In this document: piece after piece, positions 1-5,528 of the stretch
Layout of the letters: every line of letters starts with the position of its first letter
How positions within the stretch are numbered: the stretch's first letter is position 1
Source: CAZDJQ01 sp964505765
Lineage (GTDB): Bacteria; Patescibacteriota; Microgenomatia; UBA12405; JAHJSD01
DNA length: 12,590 bases
Assembly (NCBI GenBank): GCA_964505765.1
Contig: CAZDJQ010000025.1
Location: 1 to 12,590, forward strand
Direction of reading: 5' to 3'
Position numbers and translations under genes: made by a program
Notes under the pieces: model-generated
The model's input: the letters and a program-made list of their open reading frames with translations, nothing else
Database searches by the model: none
Told to the model about the DNA's origin: nothing

Positions 1-406
1 TACAAACTTCATTTCCGGTACCAACACCGCATCGGTCAGCGGATTCATCAATCTCCGGATCAGCAGAATTTTCTAAAGACGCTGCTAGAACAAAAGCATC
101 ATTGTTCGAGCCGGCACAATAGTCATAAGTTTGATCAGGCGCTAAAGGATCATCAGGAACTTCTTGCATATAAATTATGTTATCCTCCGACCAGTGACTG
201 CCAAAACTGACACTATCCGGATAAGCCTGACTGTCATTATAATAAAGCCGCAGAGCATTCTTTATCTCAACTAAATCGTGTTTACGGCGGGAATCCCGGG
301 CCCGTTGACGAGAAGAAACTAAATTCGGCAATAGTAATCCGGCTAAAACACCGATAACAAAAATAACTACCAGCAGCTCAATTAATGTAAATCCCTTATT
401 ATTCAT
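1..406 (-). CDS. Type IV prepilin-like protein, 3' end cut by window edge
   Basis: The frame is open from an ATG at 406-404 to the window edge with no stop, giving about 135 residues. It begins MNNKGFTLIELLVV, a class III prepilin signal: a short basic leader, Gly at -1, Phe at +1 and Glu at +5, followed by a hydrophobic helix. After the helix comes a charged stretch with RDSRRKHDL, then LRLYYND and AYPDS, as in many small Patescibacteria and Gram-positive pseudopilins. The C-terminal part has DYC, then LAASLEN, then a Cys-Gly pair, resembling the neighbouring pilin at 429-923, so the two are probably paralogues. PilD would cleave it after Gly and it would enter the pilus fibre or act as a minor pilin. 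It lies 22 bp after that neighbour in the same direction. No Shine-Dalgarno site is visible. The family call is firm; major versus minor pilin cannot be decided. Confidence 0.85.
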   Translation of the reverse strand, partial: MNNKGFTLIELLVVIFVIGVLAGLLLPNLVSSRQRARDSRRKHDLVEIKNALRLYYNDSQAYPDSVSFGSHWSEDNIIYMQEVPDDPLAPDQTYDYCAGSNNDAFVLAASLENSADPEIDESADRCGVGTGNEVC

Positions 407-428
407 ATTATTAAAACTCAAGGCTTTA

Positions 429-923
429 TTATGTTGGTTCAGCAATATTAGAACTAGTAATTACATAAGTATAGTCATTACCGCAAACAGTGCTGTAATG
501 ATTGCCCGAGGCATCTTCAAAATAATCTTTGTCATTTTCATTTTCCAATTTGGCGTATAAAAGAAAATCGGCGCCGCCATTGGACATGTAACAATAATCC
601 CCATTTGAATCATTTGAAGCCTTGGGATCCTGAGGCAAAATTTTCATGTAAATTGCATCATCAGTTTCAAAAGTTTCTTCTCCCCAATTCAAAGGAGAAC
701 CGCCGACAACCATCTGCCCGTCATCATCATCAACCGGATATTGGCCGAAATCGTTATAATACATTTCCAAAGCTCGAGCGATATTGCTTAAATCAGATTT
801 ACGCTGGCCGTCGCGGGCTTTTATTTGGCTGGTCCGATACTGTCCCATCCCGACTACTGCCAAAATCGCCAAAATGGCGATTACTACTAATAATTCCAGT
901 AAAGTAAAACCTTTATTTTTCAT
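429..923 (-). CDS. Type IV prepilin-like protein (164 aa)
   Basis: The protein starts MKNKGFTLLELLVVIAIL, a textbook prepilin signal: a five-residue basic leader, Gly5, Phe6 as new N-terminus, Glu10 at mature +5, and a hydrophobic helix to about residue 25. The globular part carries ARDGQRKSDL, then MYYNDFGQYPV and an acidic run DDDD. Two cysteines (about 111 and 147) could form the C-terminal disulphide loop typical of type IV pilins. It would be processed by the nearby prepilin peptidase and assembled by PilB and PilC. Its ATG directly follows the TAA stop of the cysteine-rich pilin with no spacer, so the two are probably translationally linked. No Shine-Dalgarno site is visible. Its C-terminal layout resembles the pilin at the window edge, suggesting tandem duplication. 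The exact role (minor or major pilin) is not determined. Confidence 0.88.
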   Translation of the reverse strand: MKNKGFTLLELLVVIAILAILAVVGMGQYRTSQIKARDGQRKSDLSNIARALEMYYNDFGQYPVDDDDGQMVVGGSPLNWGEETFETDDAIYMKILPQDPKASNDSNGDYCYMSNGGADFLLYAKLENENDKDYFEDASGNHYSTVCGNDYTYVITSSNIAEPT

Positions 924-1532
924 TTAATTGCAACTGGACACACTGCAAACATCAGAACAATCACTATCAGTATAACAGTCTTCGGATTCACTGCACTCCT
1001 CCGCAACATTACAAACTCCTCTATCATCCTCCCTCCAACAGCCTTGGCCGCAGATGGATAAATTTTCAGCGCCGATTTGTTCGACTGCCATTTCCATACT
1101 AACATTTTCGCTGGTCACGCTCCAGCCGTATTCCTCATCATTGTAATAACACCCTTGCCCACATAAATTTCTGCTGGAAAGTGAGCTGTCGGAATCCATT
1201 TTGGCTAAAACAATAAACCAGCTGGGACAAGGTTCGTCTTCCACTAATAAAACGTAAGGTTCATTGCTGACCGGATCACAAGCAATTTCTCTTAAATAGG
1301 GCTGAAACCCTTCGGAATTGCATTCATTAAGGGTGTCTGACTCCGGATAACAGCCATAATCATTAAAATAGTCTTCAAAAGCTACCCGGACTCTTTCCAG
1401 ATCATCTTTCCTTTTTGAATCATTCCCTTTCCATAACTGTCCCTGAAAAGCAAAATAGCCGGCCGCGATCAACATTAATAAAACTGCCAGGACAATAATA
1501 AGTTCAACTAAAGACAAGCCTTGATTTTTCAT
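924..1532 (-). CDS. Cysteine-rich type IV prepilin-like protein (202 aa)
   Basis: The N-terminus MKNQGLSLVELIIVLAVL is a prepilin signal with Gly5 at -1, Leu at +1 (less usual than Phe) and Glu at +5. The next 60 residues follow the usual small-pilin plan (SKRKDDL, then DYFNDYGCYPES). The rest is unusual: 14 cysteines, at about 61, 71, 85, 102, 124, 128, 161, 165, 174, 180, 186, 192, 196 and 201. CGQGC occurs twice (124-128 and 161-165), suggesting an internal duplication, and the last 30 residues are a Cys/Asp/Glu/Ser-rich tail. Its ATG overlaps the pilD TGA stop (ATGA), so it is probably coupled to pilD translation. I infer a disulphide-stabilised minor pilin or a tip or adhesive subunit. 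The pilin class is clear; the function of the tail is unknown. Confidence 0.85.
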   Translation of the reverse strand: MKNQGLSLVELIIVLAVLLMLIAAGYFAFQGQLWKGNDSKRKDDLERVRVAFEDYFNDYGCYPESDTLNECNSEGFQPYLREIACDPVSNEPYVLLVEDEPCPSWFIVLAKMDSDSSLSSRNLCGQGCYYNDEEYGWSVTSENVSMEMAVEQIGAENLSICGQGCWREDDRGVCNVAEECSESEDCYTDSDCSDVCSVSSCN

Positions 1533-2463
1533 ATCAACTGAAAAAACAAATTAATTAATTCCACCCCCCAAAACCAAGAAATAAATGTCCCCAAAACTAA
1601 AAAAGGACCAAAAGGAACTACTTGGCCGAATTTTTTCCTACCCATTAAAATAAGTATTACACCAATCACCGCACCTGTCAAGAAAGCAGTATAAAAAGCG
1701 GGGACTATTCTCGGCCAGCCTAAAAATAATCCCATAAAAAAAGCGTATTTAACATCCCCCAAACCCATCCCTCTGCCTTTAGTTATTAAAAAAAGCAACC
1801 CTAAAAAAATGGTTGAACCAACAGCAGATAATAAGTAATTCGTAATTAGTAATTCGTAATTAGTAATTCTAAGAAAATTAATTAATACCGCCAAAATAAT
1901 CAACCCCAGAACCGTCCAGTCGGGGATAATCATATATTTNNNNNNNNNNNNNNNNNNNNNNNNNNNNNNNNNNNNNNNNNNNNNNNNNNNNNNNNNNNNN
2001 NNNNNNNNNNNNNNNNNNNNNNNNNNNNNNNNNNNNNNNATACCGCCAAAATAATCAACCCCAGAACCGTCCAGTCGGGGATAATCATATATTTTAAATC
2101 AAAAAGGAAAATTGTTATTAGAAAAGTAATTAGTAACAAGTAACTAGTAATAAGTAAAAAAGACTGAAGATTGGAAATTGGAAATTGGAAATTGAAAATT
2201 AAAAAGACAATTCCTGTCCCCAGTTCAACTAAAGGGTATTGATAGGGGATAGGGGAAAGGCAAGTTCGACACCTGCCTTTTAATAATAGAAAAGAAACAA
2301 GCGGGATATTTTCCCACCATTTTAACTGCCGGCCGCAGTGATCGCAAATTGACCGGCCTTGAAAAGCTGACCGGGCGCTGTTAAATCGACTAATCAAAAC
2401 GTTTAAGAAACTGCCGACTGATAAACCGACTGCAAAAAACGCAAATGCCCGCAATATGCTCAT
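1529..2463 (-). CDS. pilD: Prepilin peptidase (PilD/TFPP family), interrupted by an artefactual N gap
   Basis: This integral membrane aspartic protease cleaves prepilin leaders and usually N-methylates the new N-terminus. Collapsing the 100 N plus one 55-bp duplicate gives 780 bp in one frame, 259 residues, normal for the family. The N-terminal domain has the two CxxC pairs of the TFPP zinc/methylase region (Cys40/43 and Cys65/68). The catalytic aspartates fit Asp122 in FDLKYMIIPD and Asp185 in GMGLGDVK, the GxGD signature. Several hydrophobic helices follow. Residues about 87-113 and 147-159 are encoded by three 7-bp repeat arrays and differ from anything expected by descent. It starts at ATG 2463 just after the pilA terminator, with a possible extended -10 box 7 nt upstream, and its TGA stop overlaps the next gene's ATG. 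No Shine-Dalgarno site is seen. Confidence 0.92.
1834..1869. repeat. Heptamer array A inside pilD
   Basis: Five 7-bp units of the form (A/C)GTAATT, alternating as a 14-bp unit repeated about 2.6 times (1834-1847, 1848-1861, 1862-1869). The copies are perfect. It encodes residues about 147-159 of PilD, RITNYELLITNYL, in a hydrophobic region after the first catalytic aspartate. Confidence 0.95.
1885..1939. repeat. 55-bp exact duplicate flanking N gap 1 (left copy)
   Basis: These 55 bases are identical to 2040-2094 on the other side of the 100-N run. Exact identity of one fixed length at both gaps in the window points to an unmerged overlap between contigs rather than a biological repeat. Confidence 0.95.
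1940..2039. other. Assembly gap 1 (100 N) in pilD
   Basis: A run of exactly 100 N, the usual placeholder for unknown gap size. The flanks overlap by 55 bp, so the true gap is probably negative. Removing the N and one flank copy (155 bp) joins the two halves of pilD in frame. Confidence 0.97.
2040..2094. repeat. 55-bp exact duplicate flanking N gap 1 (right copy)
   Basis: Identical to 1885-1939. It covers the pilD region around the MIIPD motif, so the motif appears twice in the raw window but should appear once in the genome. Confidence 0.95.
2124..2158. repeat. Heptamer array B inside pilD
   Basis: Five 7-bp units of the form (A/T)AGTAA(T/C/A): AAGTAAT, TAGTAAC, AAGTAAC, TAGTAAT and AAGTAAA, with no spacers. 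On the coding strand it gives residues about 102-113 of PilD (FLLITSYLLLIT), part of a predicted membrane helix. Confidence 0.88.
2169..2203. repeat. Heptamer array C inside pilD
   Basis: Five 7-bp units: GATTGGA, AATTGGA, AATTGGA, AATTGAA and AATTAAA. It encodes PilD residues about 87-98 (FLIFNFQFPISN). It lies 10 bp from array B, so two different heptamer families sit side by side in one gene. Confidence 0.9.
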
Positions 2464-2470
2464 AATTCCA

Positions 2471-2476
2471 ATACTA
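2471..2476 (-). promoter_or_regulatory. Possible -10 box of pilD (leaderless)
   Basis: TAGTAT on the minus strand, preceded by TGC, makes an extended -10-like element. It ends 7 nt before the pilD ATG, so transcription would start at or near the start codon. No good -35 is visible because that region is the pilA terminator stem. Inferred from position and sequence only. Confidence 0.35.
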
Positions 2477-2480
2477 GCAC

Positions 2481-2515
2481 AAAAAACTAGGCGGATTAAA
2501 ACCGCCTAGTTTTTT
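2481..2515 (-). terminator. Intrinsic terminator after pilA
   Basis: A perfect 9-bp stem (ACTAGGCGG at 2486-2494 with CCGCCTAGT at 2502-2510) and a 7-nt loop, bordered by A and T runs that extend the stem. Read on the minus strand it ends in a run of six T and starts at the pilA TAA stop. It would end most pilA messages before pilD. The hairpin is symmetric and could also work on the other strand, but no plus-strand gene ends there. Confidence 0.9.
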
Positions 2516-3188
2516 AATCAGGAACACAAATATGTAAAGAGTCTTGACTTGTTTCCCAACTTGCTCCATCCAAATCATCTTGGGTAGCATCCACAATCTG
2601 CTGTGGGCGATCATCAGCATCTGTATCCAGATTCTGTAAATTGGAACTTATTTTCCTGTTTGAACTTGCTTTTGGGATAAAACAAATGTAAACAGAAGAA
2701 GTGCTCGCCGGCCGGAAAAGATACAGCCTGTTCAAATCAGTCACCTCATCATCAAATTGAGACTTTTTAGCAAATGACGATTTTAACTCGTCAGTGGAAA
2801 TTAACTCTCCTTCTTCAGTGTCACAATCTGCTGCTACTTGATCATAGCCGTCACTTCCGCCACAAACCCCTACCCCTTGCATTTTCCCTACTAATCCTAA
2901 ATCATCACTTTCAGCTGCTCCATTATTTTCTCCCCATACGTCATCACTCCAAGGATAAAACTGCTGGGTAGCATAATAGCGCTCAATTGCCGCCAATAAC
3001 TCGGCTGCGTCGTTCTTATACCTTGAATCCCGAGCTTTGTTAATCTGCTCAATTGGATTTAAGGTAGCTACTAAAGCGGTTGCCAAAACTCCAATCAAAG
3101 CAATAACAATTAATAACTCAACTAAAGTAAAAGCTGAATTTTCAATTTTAAATTTTGAACTTTTAATTATTTTTCTCACCTCCTTCAA
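2514..3188 (-). CDS. pilA: Type IV prepilin, probable major pilin; start codon uncertain
   Basis: The conserved core SAFTLVELLIVIALIGVLA is a prepilin N-terminus with Ala rather than Gly at -1, Phe at +1 and Glu at +5, followed by a hydrophobic helix and the usual NKARDSRYKNDAAEL segment. Four cysteines occur in the globular part, the last in the C-terminal HICVPD. The frame opens at TTG 3188 (224 residues), but a perfect AAGGAGGTGA at 3185-3176 overlaps that start and the in-frame GTG at 3179. The spacing instead fits ATA at 3170 (8 nt) or ATT at 3167 (11 nt). The leader is encoded by a 7-bp repeat array. It has its own TTGACA promoter upstream and a strong terminator downstream, so it is a one-gene unit likely expressed more than its neighbours. 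That supports a major-pilin role, which remains an inference. Confidence 0.85.
   Translation of the reverse strand: MKEVRKIIKSSKFKIENSAFTLVELLIVIALIGVLATALVATLNPIEQINKARDSRYKNDAAELLAAIERYYATQQFYPWSDDVWGENNGAAESDDLGLVGKMQGVGVCGGSDGYDQVAADCDTEEGELISTDELKSSFAKKSQFDDEVTDLNRLYLFRPASTSSVYICFIPKASSNRKISSNLQNLDTDADDRPQQIVDATQDDLDGASWETSQDSLHICVPD
3136..3170. repeat. Heptamer array D at the pilA start
   Basis: Units on the plus strand are GAATTTT, CAATTTT, AAATTTT, GAACTTT and TAATTAT; the last two are degenerate. The array encodes the pilin leader IIKSSKFKIENS. Its first base on the coding strand is exactly where the start codon is expected from the Shine-Dalgarno spacing. Confidence 0.75.
3176..3185 (-). 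promoter_or_regulatory. Strong Shine-Dalgarno site of pilA
   Basis: AAGGAGGTGA on the minus strand, fully complementary to the usual 16S rRNA 3' end. It is the only clear Shine-Dalgarno site I find in the window. It decides against TTG 3188 (upstream of or within the site) and GTG 3179 (overlapping it) as efficient starts. Confidence 0.85.
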
Positions 3189-3214
3189 GTTTAAATTCTA
3201 TAAACACCTAATTA

Positions 3215-3243
3215 TTTGTAACGGTTAATCAATAAATTGTCAA
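3215..3243 (-). promoter_or_regulatory. Sigma70-type promoter of pilA
   Basis: On the minus strand, TTGACA at 3243-3238 matches the -35 consensus exactly. A 17-bp spacer follows, then TACAAA at 3220-3215 as a -10 with four of six consensus bases. Transcription would start near 3208, giving a leader of about 20-25 nt before the Shine-Dalgarno site. It lies in the 65-bp space between pilC and pilA. Confidence 0.75.
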
Positions 3244-3253
3244 ATTTTTAAAG

Positions 3254-4459
3254 TTAGAACTGGCTGGTTAAATTATATATCGGCAGAATTATCGCAATAA
3301 CCAAAAACCCGACTCCAATCCCCAAAACCACCATAATCAGCGGTTCAATTGCACTGGTTAGGGTTTTCACCCGTTCTTCGGCTTGGACGGAAAAATACCG
3401 AGCCACATCCTGCATCACCTGGTCAATTTTACCGGTTTCTTCACCAGTGGAAACCATCTGAGAAAGAATTAAAGGAAAGTGGGGATTTTCTCCTAGCGAT
3501 TCCGATAAAGGAAAGCCTTTTTCGACTCGCTCAGAGGCCTGGCGTAATCCTTCCGCATAAATTTCATTCCCGGTTGCTTCCGCTACAATTTCCAGCGAAT
3601 CGACCATCGGCACTCCCGTTCCCAACAACGTTCCCAAAGTTCGGGACATATCGGTTAAAATAGTATATTTCATCAACGGTCCGATAATCGGTGCTTTTAA
3701 TTTTGTTTCATCAATCTTCATTCTTCCTTCCGGAGTATTTTGAAAAGCCCGGAAAATAGAATAGCCGGCCGCCGCCAACAGAGGAAAAACCCAAAAATAA
3801 GCCGAGCTGAAATCAGCCATTCCCATTAAAATTTGAGTCGGCAAAGGTAAATCCGCATCGAATTCACTGTAGAGGTCGGTCATTTTGGGAATAACAAAAA
3901 TCATCATAATAAAGGTGACTAAAATCATTCCGACAATAACAATAACCGGATAGATCATCGCCCCCTTAACCTTACCGGTAAATTCTTTTCTTTTTTCCAG
4001 ATTGTCGGCTAACCGGGTAAAGACTTCTCCCAAAACCCCGCCTTCTTCACCGGCGGCAATTGAGGCGACATAGGCTTTGCCAAAAGTCTTTTCGTGTTTT
4101 TTTAATGCTTTTGCCAACGATTCGCCGGCTTGAATTTCAGCCAACGCTTCCTCAACAATAGTTTCCATTTTCCCTTTTGTCTGCTCCTTTAGCAAAGTTA
4201 ACGCATCGGTCAAAGGCAGTCCGGCTTCAATCATTGTTGCCAGCTGGCGGGTGAAAGTAACAATTTGACCTAAAGAAACCCGCATTAAAAACAGCTGCTG
4301 CAGCTTATCGGCGAAGTTCTCCTGTTTTTCTTTAATCGAAACAACGACGACTTTTCTTTCCTTTAACAATTTAACCGCCGCTTCTCTTGACCGGGCTTCA
4401 ACCATTCCATTAATTGTTTTTCCTTCCCAGTTTTTAGCTTTAAAAGCAAATTTTTTCAT
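3254..4459 (-). CDS. pilC: Type IV pilus inner-membrane platform protein PilC
   Basis: This is the PilC/GspF polytopic protein that couples the cytoplasmic ATPases to pilin insertion and removal. At 401 residues it has family length. The N-terminus FAFKAKNWEGKTINGMVEA is the usual opening of the family. Two GspF domains follow, about 65-190 and 268-390, each with the characteristic Gly/Glu motif (AAGEEGG at 136-141, STGEETGK at 337-344). Hydrophobic segments lie at about 168-191, 221-236 and 372-395. The ATG follows the pilT stop by 7 bp without a Shine-Dalgarno site, so it is most likely cotranscribed with pilB and pilT. Nothing looks damaged. Confidence 0.95.
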   Translation of the reverse strand: MKKFAFKAKNWEGKTINGMVEARSREAAVKLLKERKVVVVSIKEKQENFADKLQQLFLMRVSLGQIVTFTRQLATMIEAGLPLTDALTLLKEQTKGKMETIVEEALAEIQAGESLAKALKKHEKTFGKAYVASIAAGEEGGVLGEVFTRLADNLEKRKEFTGKVKGAMIYPVIVIVGMILVTFIMMIFVIPKMTDLYSEFDADLPLPTQILMGMADFSSAYFWVFPLLAAAGYSIFRAFQNTPEGRMKIDETKLKAPIIGPLMKYTILTDMSRTLGTLLGTGVPMVDSLEIVAEATGNEIYAEGLRQASERVEKGFPLSESLGENPHFPLILSQMVSTGEETGKIDQVMQDVARYFSVQAEERVKTLTSAIEPLIMVVLGIGVGFLVIAIILPIYNLTSQF

Positions 4460-4466
4460 CGTGGAT

Positions 4467-5528
4467 TTATTTTAAACTGCGCAACTGCCGATTCAATTCT
4501 TCAACCCGCAAAGCATATGCTTCTGCTGTTTCTTGGCTGACCTTTCCCTGATTAACCCAATTGGCTAAGGAGAGTTCCAGAGGAATCATCCCTTCTTCAC
4601 GCGAAGTTTGAATAATATTGTCAATCATATGCGTTTTTGCTTCTCTAATTGAAGTTTTAACTGCTTGATTAGAAACCAATAACTCAACTGCCGGAACTCT
4701 GTAATCATCAACCGTTGGGATTAAACGTTGAGAAACAACCGCCGCCAGCACATTCGCCAATTGCAACCGCACCTGCGATTTTGCATCTTTAGGAAAAACA
4801 TCAATTATCCGGTCGACTGTTTGAGCAGCGGAATTGGTATGAAGGGTTGAGAAAACCAGATGCCCGGTCTCGGCGATGGTCAAAGCTAATTGAATCGATT
4901 CCAAATCCCGCATTTCGCCGACAAAAACAACGTCCGGATCTTCCCGCAGACAAGAACGCAAAGCCGTCTGCCAATCCGAACTGTCTTTGCCGATTTCCCG
5001 CTGGGAAATAATTGCCTCTTTGGGTTTTAAAACATATTCAATCGGATCCTCCAAAGAAATAATATGACCTCTTCGATTATTATTAATCTCTTCTAAAAGA
5101 GAAGCAACCGTAGTTGTTTTCCCGTGGCCGGTTGGTCCGGTTACTAAAATAAATCCTTGTTTGATTTTAGTAAATTGATGTAATATTTTGGGTAAATTAA
5201 GTTCTTCTATTGATGGAATCTTCTCGGGAATTGCCCGAAAAGCGGCGGCCGGGACCCCTTTGGTGTAATAAACATTAGTCCGAAATCTTTCTCCGCCCGG
5301 AAGAGAATATGAAAAATCCAGCTCTTTTTGTTTTAGGAATTTTTCTTTTTCTTTCTCACTCAAAACCCCGAAAACCAATTCTTTCGCCCGCTCTTCATCC
5401 AGCGGAGGCTGATTAGTAATCTCTTCCAACTTCCCGTGTAACCGCAGGTTAGGCGGCACCCCTTTAATCAAGTGTAAATCTGAAGCACCATTTTTTATAG
5501 TTAGTTTAAGTAATTCTTTAATATTCAT
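4467..5528 (-). CDS. pilT: PilT-type twitching/retraction ATPase
   Basis: This cytoplasmic hexameric ATPase of the PilT/VirB11-like family normally drives pilus retraction by depolymerising pilin at the PilC platform. Its 353 residues match the family. Visible features are the N-terminal ASDLHL motif, FRTNVYY of the PAS-like domain, Walker A GPTGHGKTTT near residue 132, the Asp box ISLEDPIEY, Walker B DPDVVFVGEMRD, the His box GHLVFSTLHTNSA, and a C-terminal SIREAKTHMI related to the PilT AIRNLIRE signature. His replaces the usual Ser in the Walker A loop. Lack of zinc cysteines separates it from PilB. The ATG abuts the pilB TAA stop without a spacer. Retraction is inferred from family. Confidence 0.95.
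   Translation of the reverse strand: MNIKELLKLTIKNGASDLHLIKGVPPNLRLHGKLEEITNQPPLDEERAKELVFGVLSEKEKEKFLKQKELDFSYSLPGGERFRTNVYYTKGVPAAAFRAIPEKIPSIEELNLPKILHQFTKIKQGFILVTGPTGHGKTTTVASLLEEINNNRRGHIISLEDPIEYVLKPKEAIISQREIGKDSSDWQTALRSCLREDPDVVFVGEMRDLESIQLALTIAETGHLVFSTLHTNSAAQTVDRIIDVFPKDAKSQVRLQLANVLAAVVSQRLIPTVDDYRVPAVELLVSNQAVKTSIREAKTHMIDNIIQTSREEGMIPLELSLANWVNQGKVSQETAEAYALRVEELNRQLRSLK

Noticed and set aside
605..907. Plus-strand open frame opposite the pilin at 429-923
   Set aside because: It is antisense to a clear prepilin, has low-complexity basic composition, no start signal and no recognisable motif.
1529..1531. UGA recoding as glycine (SR1/Gracilibacteria code)
   Set aside because: TGA acts as a stop at the pilD/pilin ATGA overlap and no in-frame TGA is needed in any gene; conserved glycines use GGN codons.
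1885..2094. True 55-bp repeat or mobile-element footprint
   Set aside because: Both gaps show exactly 55-bp identity around exactly 100 N, and only collapse restores intact proteins, so an assembly artefact is far more likely.
1834..2203. CRISPR array or integration site
   Set aside because: Units are 7 bp with no spacers and differ between arrays; no cas genes, integrase or tRNA-side duplication is present at that place.
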